Origin: an uncultured Collinsella sp.
GTDB taxonomy: Bacteria > Actinomycetota > Coriobacteriia > Coriobacteriales > Coriobacteriaceae
Length of the DNA: 6,463 nt
Direction of reading: 5' to 3'
Assembly: GCA_902464645.1 (NCBI GenBank)
Contig: CABQKL010000098.1
Location: forward strand, 1-6,463
Shown: one piece after another, positions 1 to 5,220 of the stretch
Numbering within the stretch: position 1 is the stretch's first letter
How the letters are laid out: each line of letters begins with the position of its first letter
Made by a program: the position numbers and the translations under genes
Notes under the pieces: generated by a model
The model's input: only the letters and a program-made list of their open reading frames with translations
The model's database searches: none
What the model was told of the DNA's origin: nothing

Positions 1-1
1 T

Positions 2-145
2 AGCAGGGCATACGGCGGCGCAGGACTCGGACTAGCGCTCGTTTGGGAGATTGCAACGCTTCACGGTGGCACGGTAGAGGTCGAAGCAAGTTCTGAGAAC
101 GGGACCACCATGCTCGTGACCCTCTCAAAGGGGGCCACCACGTGA
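2..145 (+). CDS. Sensor histidine kinase, C-terminal end (partial, cut by left edge)
   Basis: The last 47 codons of a two-component sensor kinase, ending at TGA 143-145. The fragment begins SRAYGGAGLGLAL, the G-rich ATP-lid (G2) box of the HATPase_c domain, and continues with VWEIATLHGGTVEVEAS and GTTMLVTL, the usual closing strands of this domain. In the family this domain binds ATP and phosphorylates a conserved histidine in the dimerisation helix, which then passes phosphate to a response regulator. The sensor, membrane and H-box parts lie outside the window, so the signal is unknown. No response-regulator gene follows; the downstream DNA is decayed. The reading frame stays open past the TGA into the arginase remnant, but the sequence up to the stop looks like a normal kinase tail, so I take the stop as genuine. 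Identification as a histidine kinase is secure; the subfamily is not. Confidence 0.88.
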   Translation, partial: SRAYGGAGLGLALVWEIATLHGGTVEVEASSENGTTMLVTLSKGATT

Positions 146-643
146 TCCGACTGTCCAGGGGTCCCACTCGGCATTGTGAAACGCGCCCCAAAACTTGGAC
201 ATGAGAAATGGGAGGCAGTTCGCATCTATGCCGAGGACGAAGTCCTGGCGGGGATTCAGGATGCGCAGAGGAAGCTTACGGCAGAAAACCCCGACAGAGT
301 CGTGACCGTCGGCGGCAACTGTATGGTGTCGCTTGCTCTCTTCGATTACCTGCACGGGAAATACGAGAACGTTGGAATCGTCTGGATCTATGCGCCTCCG
401 GATGTATCCACGCTGAATGATGGCTACCCCAACGCTCACGCCATGGGACTTGGCAGCCTTTTGGGACAGGGTGCACCGCAACTCGTTTCGCGGATGCGGC
501 ATCCGGTGTTTAAGCCGAGCGACGTCCTGCATGTCGGGCTACAGCAGCTCCACGACTATCAGGAGGTTTGCTTAAACAAGCATAGGTGTTGCGGTTTTAG
601 CCGATGTCCTCATGGAGGAAAACGACATGCTGGGTCTGTCTGA
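146..643 (+). pseudogene. Arginase/ureohydrolase-family remnant, truncated at both ends
   Basis: The middle of an arginase-superfamily protein (Mn-dependent hydrolases of arginine, agmatine or related guanidino compounds). Counting from the GTG at 176, residues 38-52 (NPDRVVTVGGNCMVS) match the first conserved block of a GGDC/GGNC subfamily. Residues 70-79 (WIYAPPDVST) match the WIDAHPDVST block, and residues 85-97 (PNAHAMGLGSLLG) match the HAMxLGxLLG block. In the second block the metal-ligand pattern D-A-H-x-D reads Y-A-P-P-D, so two ligands are lost, each explicable by one base change (GAT to TAT, CAT to CCT). The N-terminal part expected in a protein of roughly 280-300 residues is absent. 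After GLQQLHDYQE (residues 121-130) similarity stops, and the C-terminal DxDxxDP block is missing. No convincing start codon or ribosome binding site is visible. It is almost certainly non-functional. The family call is confident; the subfamily and substrate are not. Confidence 0.75.
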
Positions 644-649
644 TTAAAG

Positions 650-945
650 TCCAACAATTTCCATGAGGCACCTAACGCGGTAAAAGCTAAAGACCCGGGA
701 GACCCCAAACCGTCAACCATCTTTACGGGTGCAAGGGGAACGGGCAAGACGGCCCCCTCTCGCTCCTATCCGAAACGGCGCTTGAACACGGCTGGATTGC
801 AGCGAATGCCTCCGCCATGCCCGGCATGCTCGAAGATATCATCGAGCACACAAAGGAGGCCGCAGGCCGTTACCTCTCGCAGCCCCATACACGCGTGAGC
901 GGAGTTCAAGTTGGGCGGCGGGGGCGGTTTAGCGCGCCAATATAA
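650..945 (+). pseudogene. P-loop ATP-binding protein remnant with frameshift
   Basis: N-terminal part of an AAA-type ATP-binding protein. In one frame 692-757 reads DPGDPKPSTIFTGARGTGKTA, with a perfect Walker A motif GARGTGKT at 728-751. Within the CCCCC run at 753-757 the coding frame shifts by one missing base. It then continues in another frame as LSLLSETALEHGWIAANAS followed by AMPGMLEDIIEHTKEAA, the expected helix and strand after the P-loop, until stop TAA 943-945. Walker B, sensor and C-terminal parts are absent. Full-length proteins of this type, as I recall them from actinobacteria, are about 400 residues, so only about a quarter remains. The upstream part (650-691) is too altered to show a start. 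The function of this ATPase group is not established; some members resemble STAND/NACHT-like or transposon-associated ATPases, but this fragment cannot decide that. Confidence 0.7.
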
Positions 946-1173
946 TTAAATCGTGCACTTCCATAGCCTCTCGTCTACGTGGTGTACCGTCGTCTCCCCT
1001 TTTATTAGAGTTGGGCGATTTTCGGGCACCCGAGCTGAACTCAAATTGAACTCAACGATGCCTTATCGGTCGAGGGCTTCCTAGCGAGAATATACAGAGG
1101 CGCACATTTCGCAGGGAACCTCCCATTCGTTATCATATCGGTATGCTGTCAAGGCGGCGTCAATGCGTTCGAC
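946..1173 (+). other. Stretch without a supported gene
   Basis: Between the ATPase remnant and the end of the minus-strand orphan gene I find no gene. The GC content is visibly lower than in the flanking kinase or regulator genes. A direct repeat lies at 1036-1055. One plus-strand frame stays open from 1039 through 1470, but it has no start with a ribosome binding site and mostly runs antisense to the orphan gene, so I do not call it. No terminator with a T-tract is evident for the minus-strand gene that ends at 1174. Confidence 0.5.
1036..1055. repeat. Short tandem direct repeat (9 bp, 11-bp period)
   Basis: TGAACTCAA occurs at 1036-1044 and again at 1047-1055, separated by two bases. Two copies one helical turn apart can be a regulator site or chance. 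No gene start lies close by on either strand, so no role is assigned. Confidence 0.4.
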
Positions 1174-1857
1174 CTACACCTTCTCGCTTTTCGAGGCTTC
1201 GTCTGCAGGACCATCGGAATCGATACGGAATCGATCGGCATACCACTCATCCGAAGCAATCACCTTATGAAGCATCTGGAGATGCAGGTCGACATAGTGG
1301 CAGAACGCCTTGCCGCATTCCACGAGAGGCGCATTGTTTCTCTCGTTGGGCTCGGCTCCAAAATTAAACTCGACCTCATAGCCCTCCCCAGGCACACCCA
1401 TGCTCGGCAGAATATCAGTGGAGAAGTGGACGAATCCAGACGTCACCTTGTATACATCTTTTACCTTTAGATCGGACTTCTCGAGTAAGTCTTGAAGTCT
1501 TCTATCGGACATCTTCTCACCCGAGAAATCTTTCAGCTTGTTCACAGGCACACCTTGAAACACCTGCTTGAGAAAGTCATCCTGGTCTTCGGCGGCGAAT
1601 AGCGCGAATGCCCGCAGGCAGACTCCAACCTGTGCGCGGAGAAGCTGGGCGACGCAAACAAGATTCCTCGACTCGAGCATGGGGATGAATCCGTCTATCA
1701 GTCTCATCGCATACTCAGAGGAGGATGCCAGATATAGATCCCATTGGGTAAAGTCGCCGTTCATGAAGGGAATCACTGCATTGCGCTCGGCGACTCTCAA
1801 GGCAATCAGGCTTTGTTCTATTTTCTCAGCTTCTTGTTTGAACTGTTCGCTATCCAA
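1174..1857 (-). CDS. Hypothetical protein, 227 aa, mostly alpha-helical, cytoplasmic
   Basis: An apparently intact ORF whose best start is TTG at 1857-1855, preceded by GGGGG four bases upstream. No ATG or GTG lies between it and the in-frame stop at 1890-1888, so the N-terminus is uncertain. There is no signal peptide or membrane segment. Residues 1-30 are a charged helix. Residues 36-90 (GDFTQWDLYLASSSEYAMRL, then LLRAQVGVCLRAFALFAAED) look like paired amphipathic helices. The block KLKDFSGEKMSDRRLQD (107-123) followed by VYKVTSGFVHFS (135-146) resembles, from memory, uncharacterised proteins scattered in gut bacteria, where a KMTD block precedes a conserved TSG(F/Y)xHxS motif. The tail is acidic and disordered. 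I cannot assign a function; a DUF5677-like or HEPN-like helical fold is only a guess. Spot counts on two 60-base lines give 52-53% GC against 75-78% in the next operon, which together with the flanking remnants suggests acquired DNA. Confidence 0.75.
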   Translation of the reverse strand: MDSEQFKQEAEKIEQSLIALRVAERNAVIPFMNGDFTQWDLYLASSSEYAMRLIDGFIPMLESRNLVCVAQLLRAQVGVCLRAFALFAAEDQDDFLKQVFQGVPVNKLKDFSGEKMSDRRLQDLLEKSDLKVKDVYKVTSGFVHFSTDILPSMGVPGEGYEVEFNFGAEPNERNNAPLVECGKAFCHYVDLHLQMLHKVIASDEWYADRFRIDSDGPADEASKSEKV

Positions 1858-1914
1858 AATGCCCCCAAATGCCGGCTTCTCAACAAATCAAAAAAGCAAG
1901 AGAGACAGAGATTA

Positions 1915-1934
1915 GGTTCATGCCCCACTGAACC
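1915..1934. promoter_or_regulatory. Inverted repeat GGTTCA-N8-TGAACC upstream of the orphan gene
   Basis: Perfect 6-bp arms at 1915-1920 and 1929-1934 around an 8-base centre, 58 bases upstream of the TTG start at 1857. The spacing suits a repressor site or a short 5'-UTR hairpin for the minus-strand gene. There is no T-tract on either side, so a terminator is unlikely. Arms this short could also occur by chance. Confidence 0.3.
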
Positions 1935-2014
1935 CGCGCTTCCAGTCGAGGTACTCCTTCCTCGAAGATCTCCCCGGAGTCCCGTCTCTCGCGCCCCTCA
2001 CGGAACTGTCCACA

Positions 2015-2110
2015 TCAGTGTAGCCAATCCAAGCACAGCCCCACCGCACGGCCCAGTCGCTTCCAGTCCTGCGTGGCCCCGTGAAGGCGGAAGGGCGTGG
2101 CTGTCGCCAT
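2015..2110 (-). CDS. Possible small protein, 31 aa
   Basis: ATG at 2110-2108 is preceded by GAGAAAGGA with five bases of spacing, one of the better ribosome binding sites in the window. The frame runs 31 codons to TGA at 2017-2015. The product starts MATATPFRLHGATQDWKRLG and ends with a hydrophobic, tryptophan-containing tail (GLCLDWLH). It has no recognisable domain. It could be a genuine small protein, a leader ORF for the gene that starts about 160 bases further on, or the surviving start of a larger decayed gene: a second tryptophan-containing block, YLDWKRGFSGA, lies in another minus-strand frame around 1930-1962. Only the ribosome binding site supports it. Confidence 0.25.
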   Translation of the reverse strand: MATATPFRLHGATQDWKRLGRAVGLCLDWLH

Positions 2111-2234
2111 CGCGTTCCTTTCTCCCCGTACTTTTTTGGGCATGCGTCACGGGCCCCCGCGCGGCGCTGAGAGCGAATCGGCGCAGGCTTGGGGCCAGTT
2201 GCGTAGAGGTTGAGGTTCGGGTTTCGCCGGCTTA

Positions 2235-2270
2235 CGCAGCTTGGCGGGCAGAGCGCCCGGGCTCGCTGCG
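2235..2270 (-). terminator. Possible 3' hairpin of the padR operon
   Basis: Just past the TAG at 2274-2272, CGCAGC (2235-2240) can pair with GCTGCG (2265-2270), and directly inside it GAGC (2251-2254) with GCTC (2261-2264), leaving a one-sided bulge at 2241-2250. The stem is GC-rich, but no U-run follows on the transcript, so it is a weak intrinsic-terminator candidate and may instead protect the 3' end. Confidence 0.3.
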
Positions 2271-2271
2271 C

Positions 2272-2526
2272 CTAGGGCGCGGCGGGATCCACGACGCCGG
2301 AGGTGTCGATCTCGCCCAGATTGGCGAGCTGGCTGATGAACGGGATACTCTCGTGTTCGTCCACCTCGACGCCGCCGAGCACGATGGTGCTGTCGCGCGT
2401 GTCGATTTGGGTTGTGAACACGGCCGGGTCGAAGCCCGAAGCGATAAAGCCAATGCCCGCGAGGACAACACCCGCGGCAACGAGCCCGCCCGCCACGGCG
2501 AGGTAGATCTTCTTCGCGCTGGTCAT
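2272..2526 (-). CDS. Small single-pass membrane protein, 84 aa
   Basis: ATG at 2526-2524 is chosen because AAAGGAG lies eight bases upstream; a GTG nine bases earlier would sit on top of that site. Residues 4-30 (AKKIYLAVAGGLVAAGVVLA and on to IGFIASG) form one membrane helix after a short positive N-terminus, so the remaining roughly 55 residues (FTTQIDTRDSTIVLGGVEVD... to DPAAP) probably face outward. It starts 15 bases after the stop of the DUF1700-type gene and so belongs to the padR operon. In many PadR-DUF1700 operons the third gene encodes a membrane-anchored DUF4097 beta-strand protein. Here only the anchor and a short acidic tail are present, and the frame after the stop does not look like DUF4097. 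It may be a truncated version or a naturally short partner. Function unknown; membrane location is fairly secure. Confidence 0.72.
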   Translation of the reverse strand: MTSAKKIYLAVAGGLVAAGVVLAGIGFIASGFDPAVFTTQIDTRDSTIVLGGVEVDEHESIPFISQLANLGEIDTSGVVDPAAP

Positions 2527-2541
2527 GGTACTCACTCCTTT

Positions 2542-3165
2542 CTACGCTGCGAGATGCGCGGCAGCGCCGCCCTTCTCGCCCTTACCCTTCCAGAAGGGCG
2601 AGGCGGCCTTCCTCGCCCAGAGCGCCGAGAGGCGCGCGATCCGTTTGGATGCCTCCCAGGCGCCCACGCCCACGAGGAGAGCCACGCCGACGAAAGCGAG
2701 CCCGCAGCCCAGCATCGCGATCGCGTAGGGCGCGTGACCGACGGCCACGCCCGCCGCCACGAGCGCGAGCAACAACGCCCCAGCGGCGCCGAGTGCCGCC
2801 GCGACGATCCACACGCAGAGCGCCAGCACCCAGATGCAGATATAGACCGTGACGGCCACGGCGGCGAAGGCGGCGAGCAGCGGCACCCACACCGGGGAGC
2901 CCACGATGGTCAGCACCCACAGCAGCGCGGTGCTGCACCGGCGCGTCCTCGCGATCGCGCGCGGCACGGCAGGCAGGTCGTCGAGCGTGGCCTCGGCAAC
3001 CTCACCGGGGGTGCCCATGGCGGCCACGGCCTCTTCCTCGCTCATACCGTCCTCCATGCGGTCGGCGATGGCCTCCGCATAGAACGCCTTGGTCTCCTCC
3101 ACCTGCTCGGCCGGCAGGCAGGCGAGCAGCTCGCCCAGCCGGCCCAGAAACTCATCGCGCGTCAT
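2542..3165 (-). CDS. DUF1700/HAAS-type membrane protein, 207 aa
   Basis: Residues 2-60 (starting TRDEFLGRLGELLACLPAEQ, with an EAVAAMGTPGEVAEATL end) match the N-terminal helical domain of DUF1700 (HAAS) proteins, which sit beside PadR regulators in many Gram-positive bacteria. Residues about 78-172 are strongly hydrophobic, enough for about four membrane helices. The tail is basic (KRIARLSALWARKA...) and probably cytoplasmic. The start is ATG 3165-3163, with GAGGGGG six bases upstream; a TTG 15 bases earlier lies within that region and is less likely. The start overlaps the last 14 bases of padR, indicating translational coupling. The cellular role of this family is not firmly established; an envelope-stress or antimicrobial-sensing role under PadR control is commonly proposed. 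The operon is extremely GC-rich (78% on a counted 60-base line), which opens a long spurious frame on the other strand. Confidence 0.88.
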   Translation of the reverse strand: MTRDEFLGRLGELLACLPAEQVEETKAFYAEAIADRMEDGMSEEEAVAAMGTPGEVAEATLDDLPAVPRAIARTRRCSTALLWVLTIVGSPVWVPLLAAFAAVAVTVYICIWVLALCVWIVAAALGAAGALLLALVAAGVAVGHAPYAIAMLGCGLAFVGVALLVGVGAWEASKRIARLSALWARKAASPFWKGKGEKGGAAAHLAA

Positions 3166-3472
3166 GGTGCGCCCCCTCAACGTATGCGTAAATCTCCCGT
3201 ACGGACGGCCACTCGGCCAGGAACTCCTCGATGCGCGCTCGCCCGTCGTCCGTGATGCGGTAGTACCGGCGCAGCCGCCCGTTGTGCTCGGCGGAGCGCG
3301 CCGTGATGCACCCGGCCTTCTCCAGGCGCTTGAGCAGCGGGTAGAGCGTCGACTCCGTGAGCCCCATGCTCGCCGGTACGTCCTTCACTATCTGGTAGCC
3401 GTAGGACTCCTCGCCGGAGACGGCCGCGAGCACGCAGGCCTCCAGGAAGCCGCGCTTCATCTGTGCCTCCAT
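3152..3472 (-). CDS. PadR-family transcriptional repressor, 106 aa
   Basis: A short PadR-type winged-helix DNA-binding protein, probably a homodimeric repressor of its own operon. From ATG 3472-3470, residues 5-35 (starting MKRGFLEACVLAAVSGEESY, then GYQIVKDVP) give the first helices with the typical YGYQI motif. LTESTLYPLLKRLEKAGCI (39-57) is the recognition-helix region, and GRLRRYYRITDDGRARIEEF (66-85) is the wing and start of the dimerisation helix. The length of about 106 residues fits the small PadR-s2 type. The start is chosen because GAGGAGG lies seven bases upstream; the in-frame ATG at 3493 falls in the promoter and lacks such a site. It is the first gene of the operon and overlaps the DUF1700-type gene. 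The inducer is unknown. Family assignment is very secure. Confidence 0.93.
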   Translation of the reverse strand: MEAQMKRGFLEACVLAAVSGEESYGYQIVKDVPASMGLTESTLYPLLKRLEKAGCITARSAEHNGRLRRYYRITDDGRARIEEFLAEWPSVREIYAYVEGAHHDAR

Positions 3473-3493
3473 CCGCACACCTCCTCTCGTCAT

Positions 3494-3528
3494 ATACTAT
3501 GCTATACATACCATACGATGCAAGGTAT
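3494..3528 (-). promoter_or_regulatory. padR operon promoter with candidate PadR operator
   Basis: An AT-rich island in very GC-rich DNA, directly upstream of padR. On the minus strand TTGCAT (3523-3518) and TAGTAT (3499-3494), separated by 18 bases, make a plausible -35/-10 pair. The same interval is an imperfect dyad, with ATACtaTGC at 3494-3502 mirrored by GCAagGTAT at 3520-3528. PadR proteins commonly bind such AT-rich dyads over their own promoter, so autorepression is a reasonable inference. A TATAGC closer to the -35 is an alternative -10 but its spacing is too short. Confidence 0.5.
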
Positions 3529-3624
3529 TAGACGTCAACTCTCATCGCGAAGATTCTCCGGCCCCTGCACGCTGCGAACGTGATGTCGCGGGGCGGTTGG
3601 CATTATGTATGAAACGTCAAGTAA

Positions 3625-3984
3625 CGCTCTTTTGATCCACTTCCACTCGGCCCCATATGCCTTGCACAACGCCCCTTCGACCTCGGAATCAAGAGAGCCG
3701 CTAGGCTGGACGTGCCGGACGGTAAGGTCCTGGACGCCATGGTGGACTTCTCCGATGCCATGGGGGTCATGGGTCTACGCCGATGGAGGCCCCCGCACGC
3801 GGCAGGGCTCTCCCGTCACCGCTAGTCGCCGGACGGTCCCCACGCCTCGCTCGCCAACGCGCAGGCGACAGCAGCAGTCCGGCGCTGGCTGGAGACGCCG
3901 GAATGCTCAGAAGATGCGTTTCCCACCGCTGCGACAGAGCTTTTTGCAGGGGTGGCAATTTTTCCGAATATCGAGGTCAGCTAG
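3625..3984 (+). pseudogene. Unrecognised gene remnant with internal stop
   Basis: One plus-strand frame from 3625 to TAG 3982-3984 is interrupted only by TAG at 3823-3825. The part before the stop contains KRAARLDVPDGKVLDAMVDF and SDAMGVMG; the part after it contains ANAQATAAVRRWLE, then TPECSEDAFPTAATELFAGV and AIFPNIEVS. In the first block nearly every third base is G or C, as in real genes of this genome, and the end reads like a natural C-terminus. There is no start codon with a ribosome binding site near 3625. Around 3770-3820 another frame (VYADGGPRTRQGSPVTA) looks equally protein-like, so there may be compensating frameshifts instead of, or as well as, the stop. I do not recognise the family. 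Confidence 0.45.
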
Positions 3985-4100
3985 GCTTCGGTAGCCACCT
4001 TGGGAGCATCGCCAATAGACTCTTCCTTTATACGTTCGGCATAATCGTAGGCGATACCCACAAATTCCAGTCCCGAGCAACAGGAGTACAATTGCTGCAT
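3981..4100 (-). pseudogene. Possible C-terminal fragment of an unknown gene, 39 aa
   Basis: Reading leftward from ATG 4100-4098 to TAG 3983-3981 gives MQQLYSCCSGLEFVGIAYDY followed by AERIKEESIGDAPKVATEA, which has the composition of an ordinary soluble protein tail, while the opposite strand here carries several stops. The ATG has no good ribosome binding site. The frame is also open further upstream, but there it lies antisense to the luxR-type gene, so the piece is best read as a gene end cut off near the start of that gene. The family is not recognised, and it may be chance. Confidence 0.3.
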
Positions 4101-4126
4101 TGTTGCCAGCTGTTGGGAGATGGAAG

Positions 4127-5131
4127 ATGGACTGCGATGGCTACCCATGCGTTCCCATGCCGTTGATGTGCACTGCCTTTGTGCCGGGGCAGATTGACGC
4201 TGCGGTTGCAGGCATTTCCGACCCCGATTCGCGCGCCATCGCCACGGCAGAAGCGCTGTACTTTCGCGGACAGGCCGCCCTCGCTGCCAAGACGGCGCGC
4301 CCCTATCTTGACGCCACCGATTCCGCACTGCGCTATTCCGCATGCTTTATCTGCGGATACGCCAGCCTGTCGCTCAACCGTATCGCCGACGCCCGCCGTT
4401 GTCTTGCGGGCATCCTCGATACGCCAACTGACGAGGAATCGCCCGCCGTCCACGCCACGCATATCCTGTTCGCCTCGGCCGCGAGCGTCCTGCTGCACTT
4501 GCCTTCCCCGTATTCCGCCGAAGAGTTTTATCCGCTTGCGGCGCATCTGCCCGAAGGCCTACGCCTGTTCGCCAGCTACGTGATGGCGCATGCCCTGTAC
4601 CTGCGCGGCGAATATGGCCGCAGCCTAGGCATGGCGGAAAACGCCCTGATTATGAAACAGGGAAGCTATCCCATCTCGGAACTATTCCTGCACCTGGCAG
4701 CTTCCATGGCATGCATGAGCCTCAAGGACATCGACGCCGCAAAAACGCACTTCGGAGCTGCTTGGGACATTGCGCGCCCCGACGGCCTTATCGAGCTCAT
4801 CGGCGAACACCACGGCCTTTTGCAGGGACTCATCGAGACATGCCTAAAATCGCAATATCCTGACGATTTCGCACGCATCATCGAGATTACGTATCGATTC
4901 AGCTACGGCTGGCGGCGCATCCACAACCCCGATTCGGGCGAGGACGTTGCTGACGACCTGACGACCACAGAGTTCACCATGGCCATGCTCGCCTGCCGCG
5001 GATGGACCAACGCCGAAATCGCTCGTCATATGGGTGTGTCGCCGGGTACCGTTAAAAACCGCCTATCAGGAGTGTATGCCAAACTTGGTATCGGAACTCG
5101 CGCCGAGCTGGTCGCGCATATGTTGCGTTAG
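4127..5131 (+). CDS. LuxR-family transcriptional regulator, 334 aa
   Basis: A soluble DNA-binding regulator. Residues 278-332 form a classic LuxR-type HTH: DLTTTEFTMAMLACRGWTNA, then EIARHMGVSPGTVKNRLSGV and YAKLGIGTRAELVAH, including the recognition helix SPGTVKNRLSGVY. Residues about 35-245 are alpha-helical with repeated alanine-rich helix pairs (for example ATAEALYFRGQAALAAKTA and YVMAHALYLRGEYGRSLGMA), like the TPR-type sensor part of MalT-related or orphan LuxR proteins. There is no receiver domain, P-loop or membrane segment, so the signal is probably a ligand or protein partner. ATG 4127 is chosen because GGGAG lies seven bases upstream; a TTG at 4100 could extend it by nine residues but lacks such a site. 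The same type of protein, often in several copies per genome, is characteristic of Coriobacteriia. Its target may be the exported-protein gene that follows 155 bases later on the same strand. No clear promoter is seen in the preceding remnant DNA. Confidence 0.9.
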   Translation: MDCDGYPCVPMPLMCTAFVPGQIDAAVAGISDPDSRAIATAEALYFRGQAALAAKTARPYLDATDSALRYSACFICGYASLSLNRIADARRCLAGILDTPTDEESPAVHATHILFASAASVLLHLPSPYSAEEFYPLAAHLPEGLRLFASYVMAHALYLRGEYGRSLGMAENALIMKQGSYPISELFLHLAASMACMSLKDIDAAKTHFGAAWDIARPDGLIELIGEHHGLLQGLIETCLKSQYPDDFARIIEITYRFSYGWRRIHNPDSGEDVADDLTTTEFTMAMLACRGWTNAEIARHMGVSPGTVKNRLSGVYAKLGIGTRAELVAHMLR

Positions 5132-5144
5132 CGACCGGGCTGCC

Positions 5145-5178
5145 AAGCGCATCGAACGCGTTCCGGAACCCGGCGCTT
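5145..5178 (+). terminator. Possible hairpin after the luxR-type gene
   Basis: AAGCGC (5145-5150) can pair with GCGCTT (5173-5178). Inside, the overlapping palindromes GAACGCGTTC (5154-5163) and GTTCCGGAAC (5160-5169) offer alternative stems. It starts 13 bases past the stop, where a terminator would be expected, but the following bases are only loosely T-rich, so termination is uncertain. The competing stems could also make it an attenuator-like structure before the next gene. Confidence 0.35.
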
Positions 5179-5220
5179 CGCTCGATTAATTTGGACATTT
5201 TGACCCTTGAACGGCACTAC

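Larger units (their letters stand above)
1858..2271. other. 414-base gap with no secure gene
   Basis: This stretch separates the orphan gene from the padR operon, both on the minus strand. It contains an inverted repeat (1915-1934), a short minus-strand ORF with a good ribosome binding site (2015-2110), a T6 run at 2132-2137 without an obvious stem before it, and a GC-rich inverted repeat just past the operon end (2235-2270). A plus-strand frame is open through it, but only as the extension of a long antisense frame. I found no transposase motif, tRNA or CRISPR repeat. Confidence 0.5.

Noticed and set aside
125..532. 135-residue minus-strand open frame
   Set aside because: It is antisense to the arginase-family remnant, whose conserved blocks are on the plus strand; no ribosome binding site or motif is seen.
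573..647. Frame reading SIGVAVLADVLMEENDMLGL
   Set aside because: I considered it as a frameshifted continuation of the arginase-family remnant. It does not match the expected C-terminal arginase sequence and is too short to place.
1216..1235. Direct repeat GGAATCGAT twice with 11-bp period
   Set aside because: It lies inside the coding sequence of the orphan gene (RIDSD region) and is explained by codon content; no sign of regulation.
1039..1470. Plus-strand frame including GFLARIYRGAHFAGNLPF
   Set aside because: The first part looks faintly protein-like, but it has no start signal and most of the frame is antisense to the orphan gene.
1918..2020. Possible transposase remnant or insertion-sequence end (YLDWKRGFSGA frame and nearby TGATGTGGACA)
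   Set aside because: I could not find a DDE or HUH motif, matching terminal inverted repeats or target duplications; the resemblance is too weak to report as a mobile element.
1744..3255. 503-residue open frame on the plus strand
   Set aside because: It runs antisense through the orphan gene start and the whole padR operon. Its product is rich in Arg, Pro, Ala and His with no domain, typical of a frame opened by very high GC. The minus-strand genes have clear families and ribosome binding sites.
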